Of a stretch of DNA of 64,000 nucleotides, positions 33,549 to 46,289 are shown in pieces. This DNA comes from Cryptomeria japonica. Taxonomy: Eukaryota > Streptophyta > Pinopsida > Cupressales > Cupressaceae. The translations under genes and the position numbers were made by a program. The first letter of the stretch is position 1; the number at the start of each line of letters is the position of its first letter. The stretch is taken from NCBI RefSeq assembly GCF_030272615.1, contig NC_081408.1, forward strand, positions 401,229,889-401,293,888. The letters run 5' to 3'. The notes beneath the pieces were generated by a model, which had not been told where the DNA came from, did no database searches, and saw only the letters and a program-made list of their open reading frames with translations.

Positions 33549-34880
33549 TCAGACATAAAATTTCTTCAGATGCATGCTATTGATGGGTTCTTCAAGCTGA
33601 TCTTTGTCCTGTGTTGATAGCTGATATGCTCCTGATCCAAATACTGCTGTGACCACAAACGGACCTAACCAGTTTGGTTCAAACTTTCCTTTCTTTTCTC
33701 GATCTACCTGGTTGCATGGATTTTCTTTGAGTACTAGTTCCCCTACTTGAAATATTCATGGTTTGACCCTGTGACTATATCTCTGGCACATTCTTTGTTG
33801 ATATACCTTTAAATGATCAAGGACATTTTGTCTTCATTCATGGATCAATTCTAACTCTTGTAATCTAGATACTCGTTGTTCTTCATCTGGGATAAGACCT
33901 TTCAATGATACTCGTAGAGAAGGTATCTCTACTTCTATTCGCAGTATTTCTTCTGATCCATAAACAAGAGAGAAAGGTGTGGCACCTGTTGGTGTGCAGA
34001 TACTAGTACAGTAGGCCCATAGAGCATGGTTTAATTGAATATGCCAATCTCTTCCAGCATCATTCACTGTCTTTTTGAGGATTTTCAGAATAGTTTTGTT
34101 TGATGCTTCTGCTTGCCCATTTCCCTGTGGATAGTAGGGTGTGGAGAATCTGTGTTGGAACTTGAATTTCTCACATAGCTCTTGTACATCTAGATTCTTG
34201 AACGGTCGCCCATTATTAGTGATAATGGTAATTGGTATTTCATAGCGATAGATGATGTAGTTCAAGATAAATGCAACAATTTGTTTTCTTGTGATATTTG
34301 TGAGAGGTACTGCCTCAATCCATTTTGTGAAATATTCTGTAGCTACAAGGATGAATTTGTGACCATTAGATGAAGAAGGATTTATCTTTCCTACTAGATC
34401 AAGACCCCATTGGCAAAAAGGCCAAGATGTTGCCGAAGCAAGAAGTTCTTATGGTGGTGCATGAATCAAAATCCCATGGATCTGACATTGTTTGCATGTT
34501 CTAGCTATCTAAAAAGAATCTCGTTCCATAGTCAGCCAATAATAGCCCAAGCGTATGAGTTTTCTTGAAAGGGTAAGACCACTTGAATGAGTGCCACAAA
34601 TGCCATTATGGACTTCATGTAAGGCCTTCTCAGATTCTTCTTGCTTGAAAAATCTTAAAATAGTACCATCTAGACCTCGTTTAAATAGGGTATCCACGAC
34701 AATAGTAAAATGGGAGGATTGGCGAATAAACTTTCTCTTTTGATTTTTTGATAAGTCACGAGGTAAGGTGTTATCTTTAAGGTATGTGTAAGTTTGGCCA
34801 TAGAGGGAGGAATCATGCCCCACAAGGTGACAAATAGTTTGGGAATCAGGACAATTATGAGCAGGGTAAAACAACTCTTC
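33549..34880 (-). pseudogene. pol: Gypsy 2 integrase
   Basis: The H2C2 zinc finger (HEVHNGICGTHSS, YYWLTM, CKQCQIHG) is followed by the catalytic core: WGLDLVGKI with the first Asp, then IITNNGRPF where the family has TDNGRPF, and NGQAEASNKT with the Glu. The second catalytic Asp is therefore Asn (near 34215). The C-terminus runs through ENPCNQVDREKKGKFEPNW and GPFVV to the TGA at 33549-33551. In-frame stops occur near 34509 and 33834 and in the tail. The core would insert element cDNA; this copy is inactive on both counts. Confidence 0.9.
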
Positions 34881-34898
34881 TACCAGGAATTCATAACA

Positions 34899-35456
34899 CT
34901 ATTGATTTTCCTGTGTCTGAAGGAGAGAAGCAAGTGTAGCCATGGCGTCCGCTGCTTTGTTGTCATTCCTTGGAATCTGCTGAAAATTTATTTCTACAAA
35001 GTATTTATTGATATCATCAACCATCTTTTTATAAGGCATTAATTTTTCATCCTTTGTTTGATAGTCATCATTGATTTGATTAATGATGAGTTGAGAGTCT
35101 CCAAAGACTTGAAGTTGTGCAATGTTCCATTCTATAGCCATTTTGATACCTGTAACCAAAGCTTCATATTCTGTGGTGTTGTTGGTGCATGGAAAGCTTA
35201 ATTTGTATGATTTTGGGATTGTATGACCTTGTGGTGTGATGAATAAAATACATGCTCCCGATCCGTGTTGTGTGTATGAACCATCAAAGTATAATTGCCA
35301 TGTTTTTGTGGTGACTGTTAGGATATCAACATCAAGAAATTCAATCTGTAAAGGATGATCATCTTGAAGTGGTGCCTCTGCTAGTTGGTCTGCAATGACT
35401 TGTCCTTTTATAGCTTTTCTGTCAACATACTCAATTTGAAACTCGCTTAGAATCAT
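34899..35456 (-). pseudogene. pol: Gypsy 2 second (archaeal-type) RNase H
   Basis: The frame starts ILSEFQIEYVDRKAIKGQVI (end of the first RNase H and linker) and gives WQLYFDGSY, CTNNTTEYEALVTG, FGDSQLIINQ and IPRNDNKAADAMATLASL. The Asp, Glu, Asp and final NxxAD motifs of RNase H are all present without a stop, so this domain is better kept than in gypsy 1. It ends at a stop at 34899-34901 before integrase. Confidence 0.9.
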
Positions 35457-36722
35457 GATCCATTTTGCTAGTCATCCTGTTAATGTTGCCTTGTTGAGTA
35501 AATACTTCAATGAATCTATTTTAGCTATTAACTTGATGGAGTGAGATAGTAGATAGTGTTGTAATTTTTGAGAAGCAAAAACTACTGCCAAGAATGCTTT
35601 TTTTGTTGGTGAATAGGTGATCTTGTATCCTACTAGTGTTTTGCTAATGTAGTAGATAGCTCATTCTTTTCTTTCATTATCCTATTGTGCAAGAAAAACT
35701 CCTAATGATGCTTCGGTGGTCGATACATAAAGTAACAATGGTTTTCCTGGAATTGGTGACATTAGGATGGGTGGTTGTATGAGATATGCCTTGATCTTGT
35801 TGAATGCGTACTCACATTGATGGTCCCACTTGAAATGAACATTTTTGTGCAATAGATGAGTAAATGGTTGACATTTATCTGCTAGTTGAGTAAGAAATAT
35901 TCTAATTGACTGGAGTCTTCCTTGGAGTGATCTAAGTTTACTTATATTCTTGGGAGATGCCATTTCCATGATTGCTTTAACCTTAGCTGGATCCACTTCG
36001 ATACCTCTAGCTGAACCAATGTATCCCAATAGCTTTCCTGAAGTGACACCAAAGGCACATTTCTTAGGGTTTAGCCGTAGGTTGTATTGTTCTAACCGAT
36101 CAAAGATCTTTTCTAGTATCTCTATATATTCTTCTCTATTGTATGATTTAGCCAATATGTCATCCACATAGTCTTCCACTAATGTATGCATCATGTCATG
36201 AAATATAGTTGTCATATCTTTTTGATATGTAGCACTTGCTTTCTTTAATCCAAAAGGCATGACGTTCCAGCAGAAAGTACCCCATGGACATGTGAAAGTT
36301 GTCTTTTCTTGGTCTTCGGGTGCTATTTTGATATGATTGTATCTGGAGAAACCATCCATTAAAGAGAACATGGAGTGTCCAGTAGTTAAATCTACAATGA
36401 TGTTGATTTTAGGCAAAGGAAAATCATCCTTTGAAGATGCGTTATTAAGATCTCTGAAGTCTATGCATATTCTGATGCTTTTATCTAGTTTTGAAATAGG
36501 AACAATGTTGGATAACCATTGAGGATAAGCTACAAGTCTGTTGAATCCTACATCTAGTAATTTCTTTAGTTCTACTTTGACTAGGAGAGCGATATGCAGA
36601 TGCATTTTCCTCAACTTCTGTTTAACTGGTTTGGCTCCTGGACTAACATTTAAGTGATGCATAATAATCTCTGGATCCAACCCTGGATGTCTGCATAAGA
36701 CCAGATGAAATTGATTTGCCAT
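35457..36722 (-). pseudogene. pol: Gypsy 2 reverse transcriptase and first RNase H
   Basis: RT is open from about 36722 to 35682: VKQKLRKMH, NIVPISK, IRICIDFRDLNN, DDFPLPKI, YNHIKIAPEDQEKT, GTFCWNVMPFGL, catalytic YVDD near 36160, LNPKKCAFGV, GKLLGYIG. RNase H begins within LLLYVSTTEASLGVFLAQ and, after stops at 35682 and two more, continues VVFASQKLQHY and KYLLNKATL. The start of the RT frame near 36720 follows a frameshift from the spacer. The reading is long and intact over the polymerase core. Confidence 0.94.
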
Positions 36723-38050
36723 CGTTTGAAAAATTCCACATATTTTTGCATTTCTTTCTTAGACAGAGAAGTCGTTGGATGAAGAATCTTTGGTTGCTCT
36801 ATTGTGCCAATGTTAACTGCCTCTGTTGGTTTGATCAAAATGGATGACCTTTCTTGATAGTGCTCAGGTAAAGTGTCAAATCTCCCATCTTCTGGTGCCT
36901 TGAGGAGGTTTTCATCATTAGATGCATCCTTTCTTTTTACTTTTTCTTGATCTAATGTTGCCAAGAAATGGTTTTCAGCATTAGACTTGATATTCTTTTC
37001 ATTATTTTCACTTTTGCGACTAGGACATTTGTCACCCACTTGACTAGAAGATGTGTTGCTGAAATTCCTAGTGAAATTTGTTACAGGTTTGATTGCATTA
37101 AGATATACAGATATGGCATGGTCATTCAAAAAGGTATCGATGGTGGTATGTCCTTCATTTTCCCAATCAATAAGCTCAGGGTGGATTAGAGGTAAGAGGT
37201 CTTTAGGTTGGGATGTTTCAAGGGTTTCAAGGGTCATGATGGATGTATCAAAGTTTTCAATATGTATGTCAGTGTCTAGAACGATACTCTCATTAGAATG
37301 ACCTCGCATAAGAAACTCTTGATCATCCTCGGTTAAGTCCAAGTCAGCCGAATGTTATTATAATTCAAGTGAACTATTTCCTGACGTCTGTCCTGCAATT
37401 GTGTGAACTACATCAACTCCTACATCTCCTTAAAAGAAATTTTCTTCAGCTGATTCTTCAGAGTGATAGGAATCCCATTCCCATTCATTAGAATCTGTAT
37501 CACTTGGAACTTGCAATCTACAGATTTGGTCATATAGCATTTCTTTTTCTTTTCTGGCTATATCTTTTCTTCTTTCATATTCAGCTTCTTTGGGACTGAG
37601 ATTGAGTTTTGTCAATCTTGCTATGAGATCTCCTTGATTAATATTAGCTTCTTTCTTGTTTTGATTGAGATTTAATGCTTCTTGAGAGGTGCTTTTAGTT
37701 TGTTTCTCTTATTGATTTGAAGCTTGTTTCTTTTCCCATTTCATGTTTTCTAGTGTTTGTTGCTTAGATGATGTTTCTTCTCTTTCAATTACCAGTTGTT
37801 CTTGTCTGTTTTCATATTCCTCTTGTTGTTGACTAAAAGATGTGTCTTCTGGTAGATTAACTTGTCCATACCCTAAGCATGTTTTGTCTATAATCTGCTA
37901 AGTGTAAGGTTGGATAGGTTCTAAGATACCTTCTTTTCTTTTTCCTATAGGACCTGTTCCAGTGTATCCCATTCTTCTAAGAATGTTAAATCCTTTTCCA
38001 TATTTTTCTGTAGGTATTCTGATATTTTTAATCTTTTGTTGACATTTCTT
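36650..38050 (-). pseudogene. Gypsy 2 G-patch and acidic spacer
   Basis: The G-patch is at about 38006-37880 (NILRRMGYTGTGPIGK, GILEPIQ, then a stop and CLGYGQVN). It is followed by a charged linker (EEYENRQEQLVIEREE, SPKEAEYERRKD) and an acidic spacer from 37342 with the shared motif LIHPELIDWEN. A frameshift near 36700 joins this to RT. The position between protease and RT is the same as in gypsy 1. The spacer's role is unknown. Confidence 0.75.
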
Positions 38051-38059
38051 CATCCTTGT

Positions 38060-39299
38060 ATAGCCACTATAGCACATCTTTGTCTTCTATTTCCTCTGAT
38101 AAGGTTCCAACACTAACAAATGCTCCATCAAATATCGGAAGATGTTTTACAATTAGTTGTTGTTTAGAGTTTGATGGTTTTCCAAAGGATTTAGGAGAAA
38201 GTGGTAATTGTGATATTGAATATTCTTTGTTCCCTCGATCTCTTAGCTACATTTTTTTTTCCATACTTGACAAGATAGAGGCAAATGACTGTTCCTTGGA
38301 TTGTGTGTTCGAAGATGATGCCTTCCTATTATGAGGAACAATGACTTCTTGAATTGGTTTAAGATTAGTACAATATTGAAATGGATTTGAATCTGCTAAG
38401 ATCGTGATTTCCTTCCCACTATAGGGAAACTTTAAGCATTGATGGTATGTTGATAGAACAACTTGTATGTCATGTATCCAGGGTCTTCCCAAGAGTATGT
38501 TGTATGATAGATCTAAATCTAGAACTTGGCATGTTGTGTCTTTCTGCAAAGGTCCCACTCTGATGGGTAACATCACAATTGTTTTAGAGGAACACTCTTC
38601 TTCATCATAGGCTTTAATGGTGATCTTTTTTTGGGGATCAACTGCATCTTCTGAATAACCTAGACCATGGACAATACTCAAAGAGAAGATGTTTAAGCCA
38701 GATCCTCTATCTATTAGGACACGTTTAACTCGCTTCTTATGAATACTGACTTAGATATGCAAAGGAGCATTATGGGGATGTCATAGGGACATGTCATCTT
38801 CTTCAGTGAATGATAAGAAGTGAGGGGTTGTGAGGTGTCCCACCATGGTTTGGAATTGATCGATATCAAGATCTTTGGACATTGTTGTATCTACTTATGC
38901 TCGTTCAAGAATTTATTTGTGTTTAGGTGAAAGCTGTAACAGTTCTAAGATGGATATTTGTGCGGGTGTTTTCTATAAATTTTCTACTGGATTGTATTGT
39001 TTGGTAGTGGATGATGCATTTGTCGTAGAACCCGACAAAACAACTTTGGCTTTGCTTCTTGTGATAGCATGAGCAGGTTCTTGATTTTGTTTTTCTTTAA
39101 CTACAATCACATTTACCACATTATCATATGTATGAGCGTAGTTTACCTTCGCTTTACCCTTACTATTGTTTGTTGCTGATGATTCACCTTTCTCATAGTT
39201 TGGAAGCGGAGTTTTAAAAGCTATATGAGATTTGTTCGTTGTATGTCCATCCACAATTATTACTCCATTATCAATCAAATCTTGGATGACATGTTTCAA
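38060..39299 (-). pseudogene. pol: Gypsy 2 aspartic protease region
   Basis: From MKHVIQDLIDNGVII (39299) through a linker to the protease. The catalytic region around 38750-38690 is damaged by stops, but LPIRVGPLQKD, CQVLDLDLSYNILLGRPWIH and YHQCLKFPYSG are clear at 38590-38430. The tail continues with IVPHNRKASS to 38247, where a stop occurs. It is in the same frame as gag. Compared with gypsy 1 the catalytic Asp motif is worse preserved. Confidence 0.75.
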
Positions 39300-40870
39300 C
39301 TTCTGACAATTATTTGTGTGATGTCCCTTGTTTCAATGGAAATCGCAATAATGGTTATCATTCCACAAAGGTGGTTTTATTTGAGGTTCGTAGTTCCTTT
39401 CTTCTGGAAAAGTGATCAATTTGTTTGCAAGAAGTGTCTTTAGTGCTGACCCAAGGGGTTCACCAATGTTTGTAAATTGCCTTCAAAAGAAATTTTTAAT
39501 AGTTTCTTTTTGGTGATGGTTGTTTTGCTGAGCCGCTGCTGAGTGAGTGGATAAATTAAAAACCAGTTGCTTTGCTTTCACATTGTTGTTATCCACTATT
39601 CCACCGTTGACGATATTTCAATTTCTATTCCAAAACTTTGGCTTATCATTGTGATTGTTGTTATTGGTGTTGTTATTAGGAGGATGAAATCCATCTTTGT
39701 ATATTTTCAACTCACCTTTCTTTATCATGGCTTCCTCTATTTTGATTCCATTATCAATCATTTTTCTGAAACTTTGATTTCCTTGCATTTTTAAGTAATA
39801 ACTTATTTGATCATTTAAGTTGTCGATGAATATGTCCATTTTTTCGTACTCTGGCACTATACAAGGATACCACAAAGCTAACCATCTCCATCGTTGTAAA
39901 AATGTCATGAAAGGTTCTCCACTTTTTTGTTTGGCATTACATAGGTCTAGCATTGTTATTTCATGTTGTATGTTGTAAGAGTATTGTGAAACAAACTTAT
40001 CCACCAACTCTGAGAATGATCTTATTCTAGGTGGAAGTTTGGAGAACCATTCCATAGCTAGTCCAGTTAAGCTTTTCAGAAATAATCTCATTAAGTAGGT
40101 ATCCTCATGTGCAAACTCCATACTCATTGTGCAAAATTATCATATATGATCTTGAGGGTTAGTACTTTCATCATATTTTTTTAATCTAGGAGTTTCAAAA
40201 CCTATAGGAAATAGTATCATGTTTAGGTTTATGTCAAATGGATAAGAACATATTTCTTGAAGTGAGTATCTTCTAACATTTCCTCTCTACATATCTTGAA
40301 TTTGTGTTTGCATTGTTTGTATTTGTTGTATGAGAGTTGTGATAGGATTATCAACATGATTTGCTCTTGCATAACCATGATTTTGCATTCTAGGATGATC
40401 TGGATCTCTTCTTGTGTCATCTCTAGTCCTTCTTGTATCTTCATTGGATTGAATGTTATTTAGAATTTCCACTTCATCTCTTTTGGGTATGTAAGTTTCT
40501 TCATTGGTTCCAGCATTACTAGGAATTGATGTGTCATTCATGTGGAGACCAAAAATATCTTTGTATTATTCGTTATTAGGAGGATGATCACTTTTCTTTT
40601 GTGTTAATTTGTTCACATCAAAATCTTGGGGGAGTGTAGCACCGGATTTTGCTAACATTAGAAAATATTTTTATTTTTCCCCTTCCAATAATTTTTGCAT
40701 AAATTTATCTAATTGAGGATATTTTTTGATGTCTCTGATATTTTGTTCTGTTATTTCTCCTTCAAATTATATTTCATCTTCATGTTCCATGGTTATATGC
40801 TCTTTAGTTGTTTCCAATGTTTTTGATTTCCATCTCTGTGATTCTTCATCTCTGAGCTCTAGTTAGAACG
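39300..40870 (-). pseudogene. gag: Gypsy 2 gag
   Basis: The retrotransposon gag domain is at about 40127-39618: EFAHEDTYLMRLFLKSLTG, MEWFSKLPP, FVSQYSYNIQHEI, SGEPFMTFLQRW, MDIFIDNLNDQI. An upstream segment begins at ATG 40539-40541 (MNDTSIPSNAG) and further in-frame sequence reaches about 40870, so the true start is uncertain. Several stops interrupt it. It lines up with gypsy 1 gag throughout. Confidence 0.85.
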
Positions 40871-42901
40871 GGCATACACGTGTGTTAGATATTATTCTAG
40901 AATTCAATTATCCAAAAGTTGTTTTGGTAAGTGATCAATTCTCAATGTAAATGTGATAGCATGGTATGACACAAAAAGATGATTCAAGTGTTTAAAAGTT
41001 TGCAAGTTTTTTCAATCTTCGGTTTTGGAGTGCAATGATGATGATTTGATAAAAACAAAGTCCAGTAGGAATGATATATCCTATGATGTGGGACAAGATT
41101 ATCCCGACCAAACATTTCAGTTTTGTGATAGAGGATGATGGATCCTGATGAGAAACTATGTTTGAGTAATCAATTTACCAAAGAGGGTGATAATGCACTT
41201 TGAGATGTTTAGATCTTGAACTTGTTGAGGGTGAGTACTTGAAAATCTTAAGGTGTTTATCTTTTAGAGTCTGATTTCGATGGATGATAACTTGACCAAG
41301 CGAACAAAGGAGACAATCCAAGCACAGAATGACAGATAAACCAGTGTTTATGATCACTGCAAATTGATCAAGCAAAAATGACAGATCTGAAAAAGGCATG
41401 CAAAACACAGCTCTGGACTGGCAGAAGCAAAGACTCATATGATAGATTATACAGCCCCAAACAACAAAAGATTCAAGACCATACGGCAAACTAGGTATTT
41501 CATATGCAAAATCATAGGCTTGTACGACAAAGTTTTCTGAACCATACGAATAACGATTAATCTCATACGAAAATGACTAGTCAGTATGACAAACTTTTCT
41601 AAACCATATGACAAGATAATATTTTGTACGACAAATAACAGGACTGAGGTAAATGTGTTTGTTTGGTCAAATTTTGATCAATGAATTCTGATGTTTTTCT
41701 TATGTTTTCCAGTTCTAGTTGTTTGATTTTTCAATTTAGGGATGAATACACAACAAACATGCGATATGATAAGTGACCACAAGCATGCTAAACCCTAAGG
41801 AAGCTAGTTGAGAGATAAAAACTTTTCTTACAAACTTAGGTACACACCCAATAGCTAATCAGAATATGACCACTGAGTCTCATGCAATGGACTCCCAACG
41901 CCGTACTATTCGACTCCAAATGCTAATGGGGGCACAATATGGCAAGTATCTTGGGAGATTTACTATCTCTCTTGCACAAATATTATCACCCTTTCGGAGG
42001 TGAATCGGGTAGCTTCTAATTTAATCAACACTAGTAAGGGATCCGTTCGGCATGTCGGGGTATAATGCTCAATTAAGAGGTATCCCAGCCTTGAAAACAA
42101 AGGTTCTCTATACCTGAAGGTAAGGAGGAGAGCTATTCTCGAGCACTGCCGTTGACTTGATTTTCATCAAATCACATTTATTTTATAGTGGGTTGGATTA
42201 CTTGGTGTTAGTCATTCCCACTTAGGTCATTCCCCTCTCACCGACCTTAATGGCTAAGAGTTATTAGCTCCTCGGGAGGGCAGGCCCGCTAAAGATATGC
42301 ACTAATGAAAGTAAAAGATGAGTCTAGCTTTTTGATCACCTAAGAAAGGTGAGAGCATACTCGCCTATCATCAAAAACACAAAATACATGATTGTTCATT
42401 CCTTTAGCAAAAGATGAGTGTGCCTAGAAAGATTTAAGAAATACACAAAGTTTTGTTGAATTATTTTAGGCAACCTGCAAAATAGATCCATTAGTAATCA
42501 TGATGTGTTTGGTTGAAATAAGTCTTTGGCTAGCGTATCTTTGACAATTGTCCTGCAAAACTAGTTAGGCTGCCAAAAAGCTCATAAACAAACTAGGGTT
42601 AGCATTAATAATGATTGTATTAAAACCTGAAAACCCTAAAATGTAATCTATTTAAAAAAATAGAAGCAGAAAGTCATATGACACGCTTTACTAGCTCATA
42701 CGATAGAAATTTAGATCTCGTGTGAAAGTAGAAACAGGCTCGTACGACACAAAAATGAGCTCATATGAGTAAAGAATGATTATCGTGCCAACTCACAAAT
42801 AAGTTCGTATGAGCCAACAAAGGAGCTTGTACGAGTTTCTGAACCAAACCCGGGCAAAGATGAATGTTGATGAAGCTTAAGAGGCCAAAAATGATAATTT
42901 T
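40871..42901 (-). other. Gypsy 2 5' leader with conserved block
   Basis: About 2 kb, non-coding. The block 41800-42300 matches gypsy 1 11900-12420 closely (for example CCACTGAGTCTCA, GCTAATGGGGGCACAA, GAGGGCAGGCC on the plus strand). On both sides are degenerate TCGTACGAC words, one of them exact at 42740-42747. Confidence 0.75.
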
Positions 42902-42920
42902 GACCCCTCGGTGGGCACCA
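42902..42920 (-). promoter_or_regulatory. Gypsy 2 primer binding site
   Basis: The minus strand reads TGGTGCCCACCGAGGGGTC three bases inside the LTR end. The sequence type is usual for Tat-lineage gypsy elements; the tRNA is not assigned. Confidence 0.8.
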
Positions 42921-42923
42921 AAA

Positions 42924-43935
42924 TGTCGTTCATGTGAAGTGTATACCTGTAGCTACAACAAAAAACACTCAATAGATCATTACAAGCATGGTAGCAAATT
43001 TAAAACAAATAAAGATAAAACCATGGCTAATAGATCTATTGCCTCCTAGATTTGCTCTCGGATCTGGATAAGCAAATTCTAGTGACTTGACTACATCTAG
43101 ATGGAGGATTTAGGATGATAATGATGCATTTAAGCTAGAAAAGAGAATGATTAAGCTACACGATTCAACAGTTATGTTAGAAATTAAGCTAGATCTAAGA
43201 TGCAATTGCCTATAATAACAATGCTTAAATGATATGCTAAGATCAATATGCCTATAGTAACAATGCCTAAAATGCAAATGAGATGGGATGATTATTGCTC
43301 CAAAATGGGGTCTATTTATAGGATATCCAAGGCTAGGGGTGAGGTGGCAGGAATCAATGGTCAAGATTAAGTCTAAAGATATCAATAGTGAAATTGGAGG
43401 AGGTTGGAAAAGAGGTTGGATGAAAGGGAACATTTTCCATCTCTATGGTGACAAGTATCAAGAGGCTTCTAGAGAGGGGACATGTGGCCCAAGAAAGCCA
43501 TGTGTCTCAAGGGGAGAGTTTCCACACCATAGGAGGTTAGGATGTGCAAGCTAAGGTAGGTTTAATTAAACCCAAGGTTAGATGGAAGGGGCTAGGTTAT
43601 GTGGTTAGAAGTTAGGAGGCATGTGGGTAATTTGAATTTAAAATTCAAATAAGACTAATTAATTCTCAACAACTCATTAGTCGATTTGTTTTAATTAATT
43701 ATAGGAATAAAAGAATTAATTGAAGATGGGAGGAAAGATTAATTAATTTGAATTAATTAATCAAAGGCGATTATGTAAATGAACCTATTAAAAAAATCCT
43801 TAGATTTATTAATAAGTAGATGAAAGAGGGAATTTAATCAAATTACTTAGTGAATTAAATTACATTGGGAAAGGGGATTAATTAAATAATTGCTTATTTA
43901 ATTAATTATCTTCAGACCATTTTTAGGTGTATACA
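42924..43935 (-). repeat. Gypsy 2 5' LTR (1012 bp)
   Basis: Minus strand TGTATACACC to TGAACGACA, paired with 30816-31856 and followed by the ATTAT duplication (43936-43940). Confidence 0.93.
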
Positions 43936-43940
43936 ATTAT

Positions 43941-44609
43941 TACATTATTCTCTTGCATACCATGATCTACAATGAGATCATACACATATATATACAAACC
44001 TTGACCTTAAACAATTAGGTCGACCACCCAGTCAATAAAACCTATTACATATTTATAAAACATATTGGCATGAGACCAAACAAATATTATCCAACCCATA
44101 AGTCATCTTGGAAATACATCGAGAAGTTCCAACAACACGTTACATTAAGCTGGTCCATAACCTAGATAGCACATAATAGGTCTGGTGCTAAATGAAACAC
44201 CACCGATCAAATGGAACACAAACATGATAGCCATTGACATCCTAAATCCCTACTAGAAGCCGCACCAACACCACTTATGCATAGTATCAAGAGATATTCA
44301 ACAAAGCTCTGTCGGTGAAACCCTCACTAGATCAAAAAACTAGGCTTACCATCATATTAGATAGCATCCAATCACCAAATCAATACCAACTGAATAAACA
44401 TATATCTGAGTAGCATGAATAGCAAAACTAAGCCAAATCCATAAGCCAAAGCATACTAGAGTATATCGGATCAACATGATCTTACCAACCAAAAACCAAA
44501 CATCCTATCGGGACCAACCAGATACTGGTAAACAACCAAAGCATCTAGTGTTGACATCAATGACAAAACATCAATGCAACACATAATCAATTCCTCCAAA
44601 TTATCAACA
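43941..44609 (-). repeat. Copia 3 3' LTR, proximal piece
   Basis: Continues the LTR interrupted by gypsy 2 and ends on the plus strand with TTATCAACA (minus strand start TGTTGATAATTTGG). With 30294-30815 it makes about 1191 bp, matching the 1184-bp 5' LTR. Confidence 0.9.
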
Positions 44610-44976
44610 ATATCCCCCTTTGGCATTGATGGCAACACTAGATGTGAAAAACATCCAAGTGCCAAGAAATGCCAAACAAATCTCCCACACAAGAACATAG
44701 CAATGAATTTTTGATCCACACTCTCCTTGCAGATGATATCTCAGTTAAGTTCTACAAATTTCTCCCCCTAATGTATATAACTCCTTAACTTTTTCACATA
44801 AATATCTCTCCCCCTTTGACATCAATGCCAAAGATCTGACATAAATATCAAAGAAAAATAATAAACCACTGAATCACAAGACTAACTACTCCCCCTAAGT
44901 AGTAGCATCACCACATCAATCCGGAAGGAATAATAGCTCCAATAATGCATACCAGACTGATGCCAAATAACATCAA
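44610..44976 (-). other. Copia 3 3' untranslated region and polypurine tract
   Basis: The minus strand reads AAAGGGGGATAT next to the LTR, with several other GGGGGAG tracts (plus strand CTCCCCC near 44762, 44810 and 44891). Non-coding and similar to the copia C 3' region. Confidence 0.75.
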
Positions 44977-45352
44977 TCAGTTTTCTGTTGGAGGGCAAGA
45001 AACCCCTAATTTGTCTCTGAGGTACTCAAATGATTCTTTAGGCAAAGGTTTAGTGAATATGTCTGCAATCTTCTCTTTAGTGTTCACATAAACCTATCTA
45101 ACTTCATTTTCTTCCACCTTTTCCTTCAAAAAGTTATACTTGATAGATATGTTCTTTGTCTTGGAGTGAAATACCAAATTCTTTGATATGTCTATATCAG
45201 TAGAGTTATCACAGTGAATAACTACCGGTTCATTGCAATGCACTTGTATGTCCTTTAACATTTTCTTCATTCATAGAACTTGTGTACAGTTAGTAGGAGC
45301 AACAACATACTCAGCTTCAGTAGTAGATAAAGAAGTACATGACCGTTTCTTA
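44977..45352 (-). pseudogene. pol: Copia 3 RNase H, C-terminal part
   Basis: The minus strand gives RSCTSLSTTEAEYVVA, then stops and substitutions, HCDNSTDIDISKNLVFHSKT, IADIFTKPLPKESFEYLRDK and LGVSCPPTEN before TGA (44977-44979). The N-terminal part is across the solo LTR at 46290-46420. The two halves join as LISWISKK followed by RSCTSLSTTEAEY. Confidence 0.85.
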
Positions 45353-46289
45353 TGTTGGCAATTGACACTCAATTGGTTGGTTTCAATATGTTGTCATTGA
45401 TGGAAACATTGCAACATGTTTCAGCTTCATATTTTGGTTCAGTTGTGTACCAGCAGGCACTTCACAGACACTTCACCAACACCAGCACCGCCAGGTTGGA
45501 TAGATTTCTTTGATTACCGGCAATGCAAGCCAACATGGTTTAGAATCAGGTTATCGGTATTGGAGGCTGACATCATTTGGAGATCTGACATCGACAATTG
45601 TTTTTGATATTCATATATTTATGTTATCTAGCCGACATATATATTCATCTTGTAATTATCTTTGTAAGTCGTCATAAGGCATGATGATTTGTAAACGGTA
45701 TATAGGTCAGTTGATTAGATCATTTTGAAATATCATATGAGAGTATGTAAGGTTATGGAATATAAAGGATATGTGAAACATATGAGAGAGATTAGGTATG
45801 TGAGGATATTTATGTAAGGGTTATTTCGATAAGGGTTTAGGGTTTCAGACCAGAAGAGACAGAGCTTAACCGAAACTATATTCAGGCATAAAAGATGTTA
45901 TCTTTGCAGTTCAATCATTTCTTTGGATTGTAGTCTAGATTTGTATATGTCAGTGAGGCTCATTTTGTGATTGAGCAATGTGTTATGGGCTGTAAGCCTT
46001 CTTGCAAGTGTAGGCCCCTATATTTTTTAATATCTCTTCATATGGCTAGTGGATTGATATTGTGGGTCATAATTCCCATCAGGGTTTTTCCTCTTTGAGT
46101 TTTTTCATGTCTAATTCTATATGTTATGGTATTAATTGGCTTATTGGTTGCTTTACTTCTTTCAATTCTATATGTACCAGTATACTGGTTAATGTAAGCA
46201 TGTTTTAATAAAGTTAAAATTGAACATTCTGGTAGAACACTGATTCACCCCCCCCCCCCCCCGCCTCTCAGTGTTCTTGGATTCCAACA
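45353..46289 (+). mobile_element. Solo LTR (937 bp) in copia 3 RNase H
   Basis: TGTTGGCAATTG to TTGGATTCCAACA, flanked by TCTTA (45348-45352) and TCTTG (46290-46294), a 5-bp duplication with one change. No internal region is present, so it is a solo LTR left by recombination. It shares GAGCTTAACCGAAACTATA, GTCAGTGAGGCTC and GTAGGCCCCT with the copia C and 3 LTRs, so it is a related family. It has a run of about 16 C residues at 46247 in the GATTCACCC box. Confidence 0.88.

Larger units (their letters stand above)
30816..43935 (-). mobile_element. Gypsy 2: complete Tat-like Ty3-gypsy element (13.1 kb)
   Basis: Both LTRs are present (3' 30816-31856, 5' 42924-43935) and the element is flanked by a perfect ATTAT duplication (30811-30815, 43936-43940). 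Between them, on the minus strand, are primer site, long leader, gag, protease, G-patch, spacer, RT, RNase H, second RNase H, integrase and polypurine tract. It is a relative of gypsy 1. It lies inside the 3' LTR of copia 3. Stops and frameshifts show it is defective. Confidence 0.95.

Noticed and set aside
46247..46262. Long C run as a functional G-quadruplex-like signal
   Set aside because: Other LTRs have only 6-8 C at this position, so the run looks like slippage or an assembly artefact.
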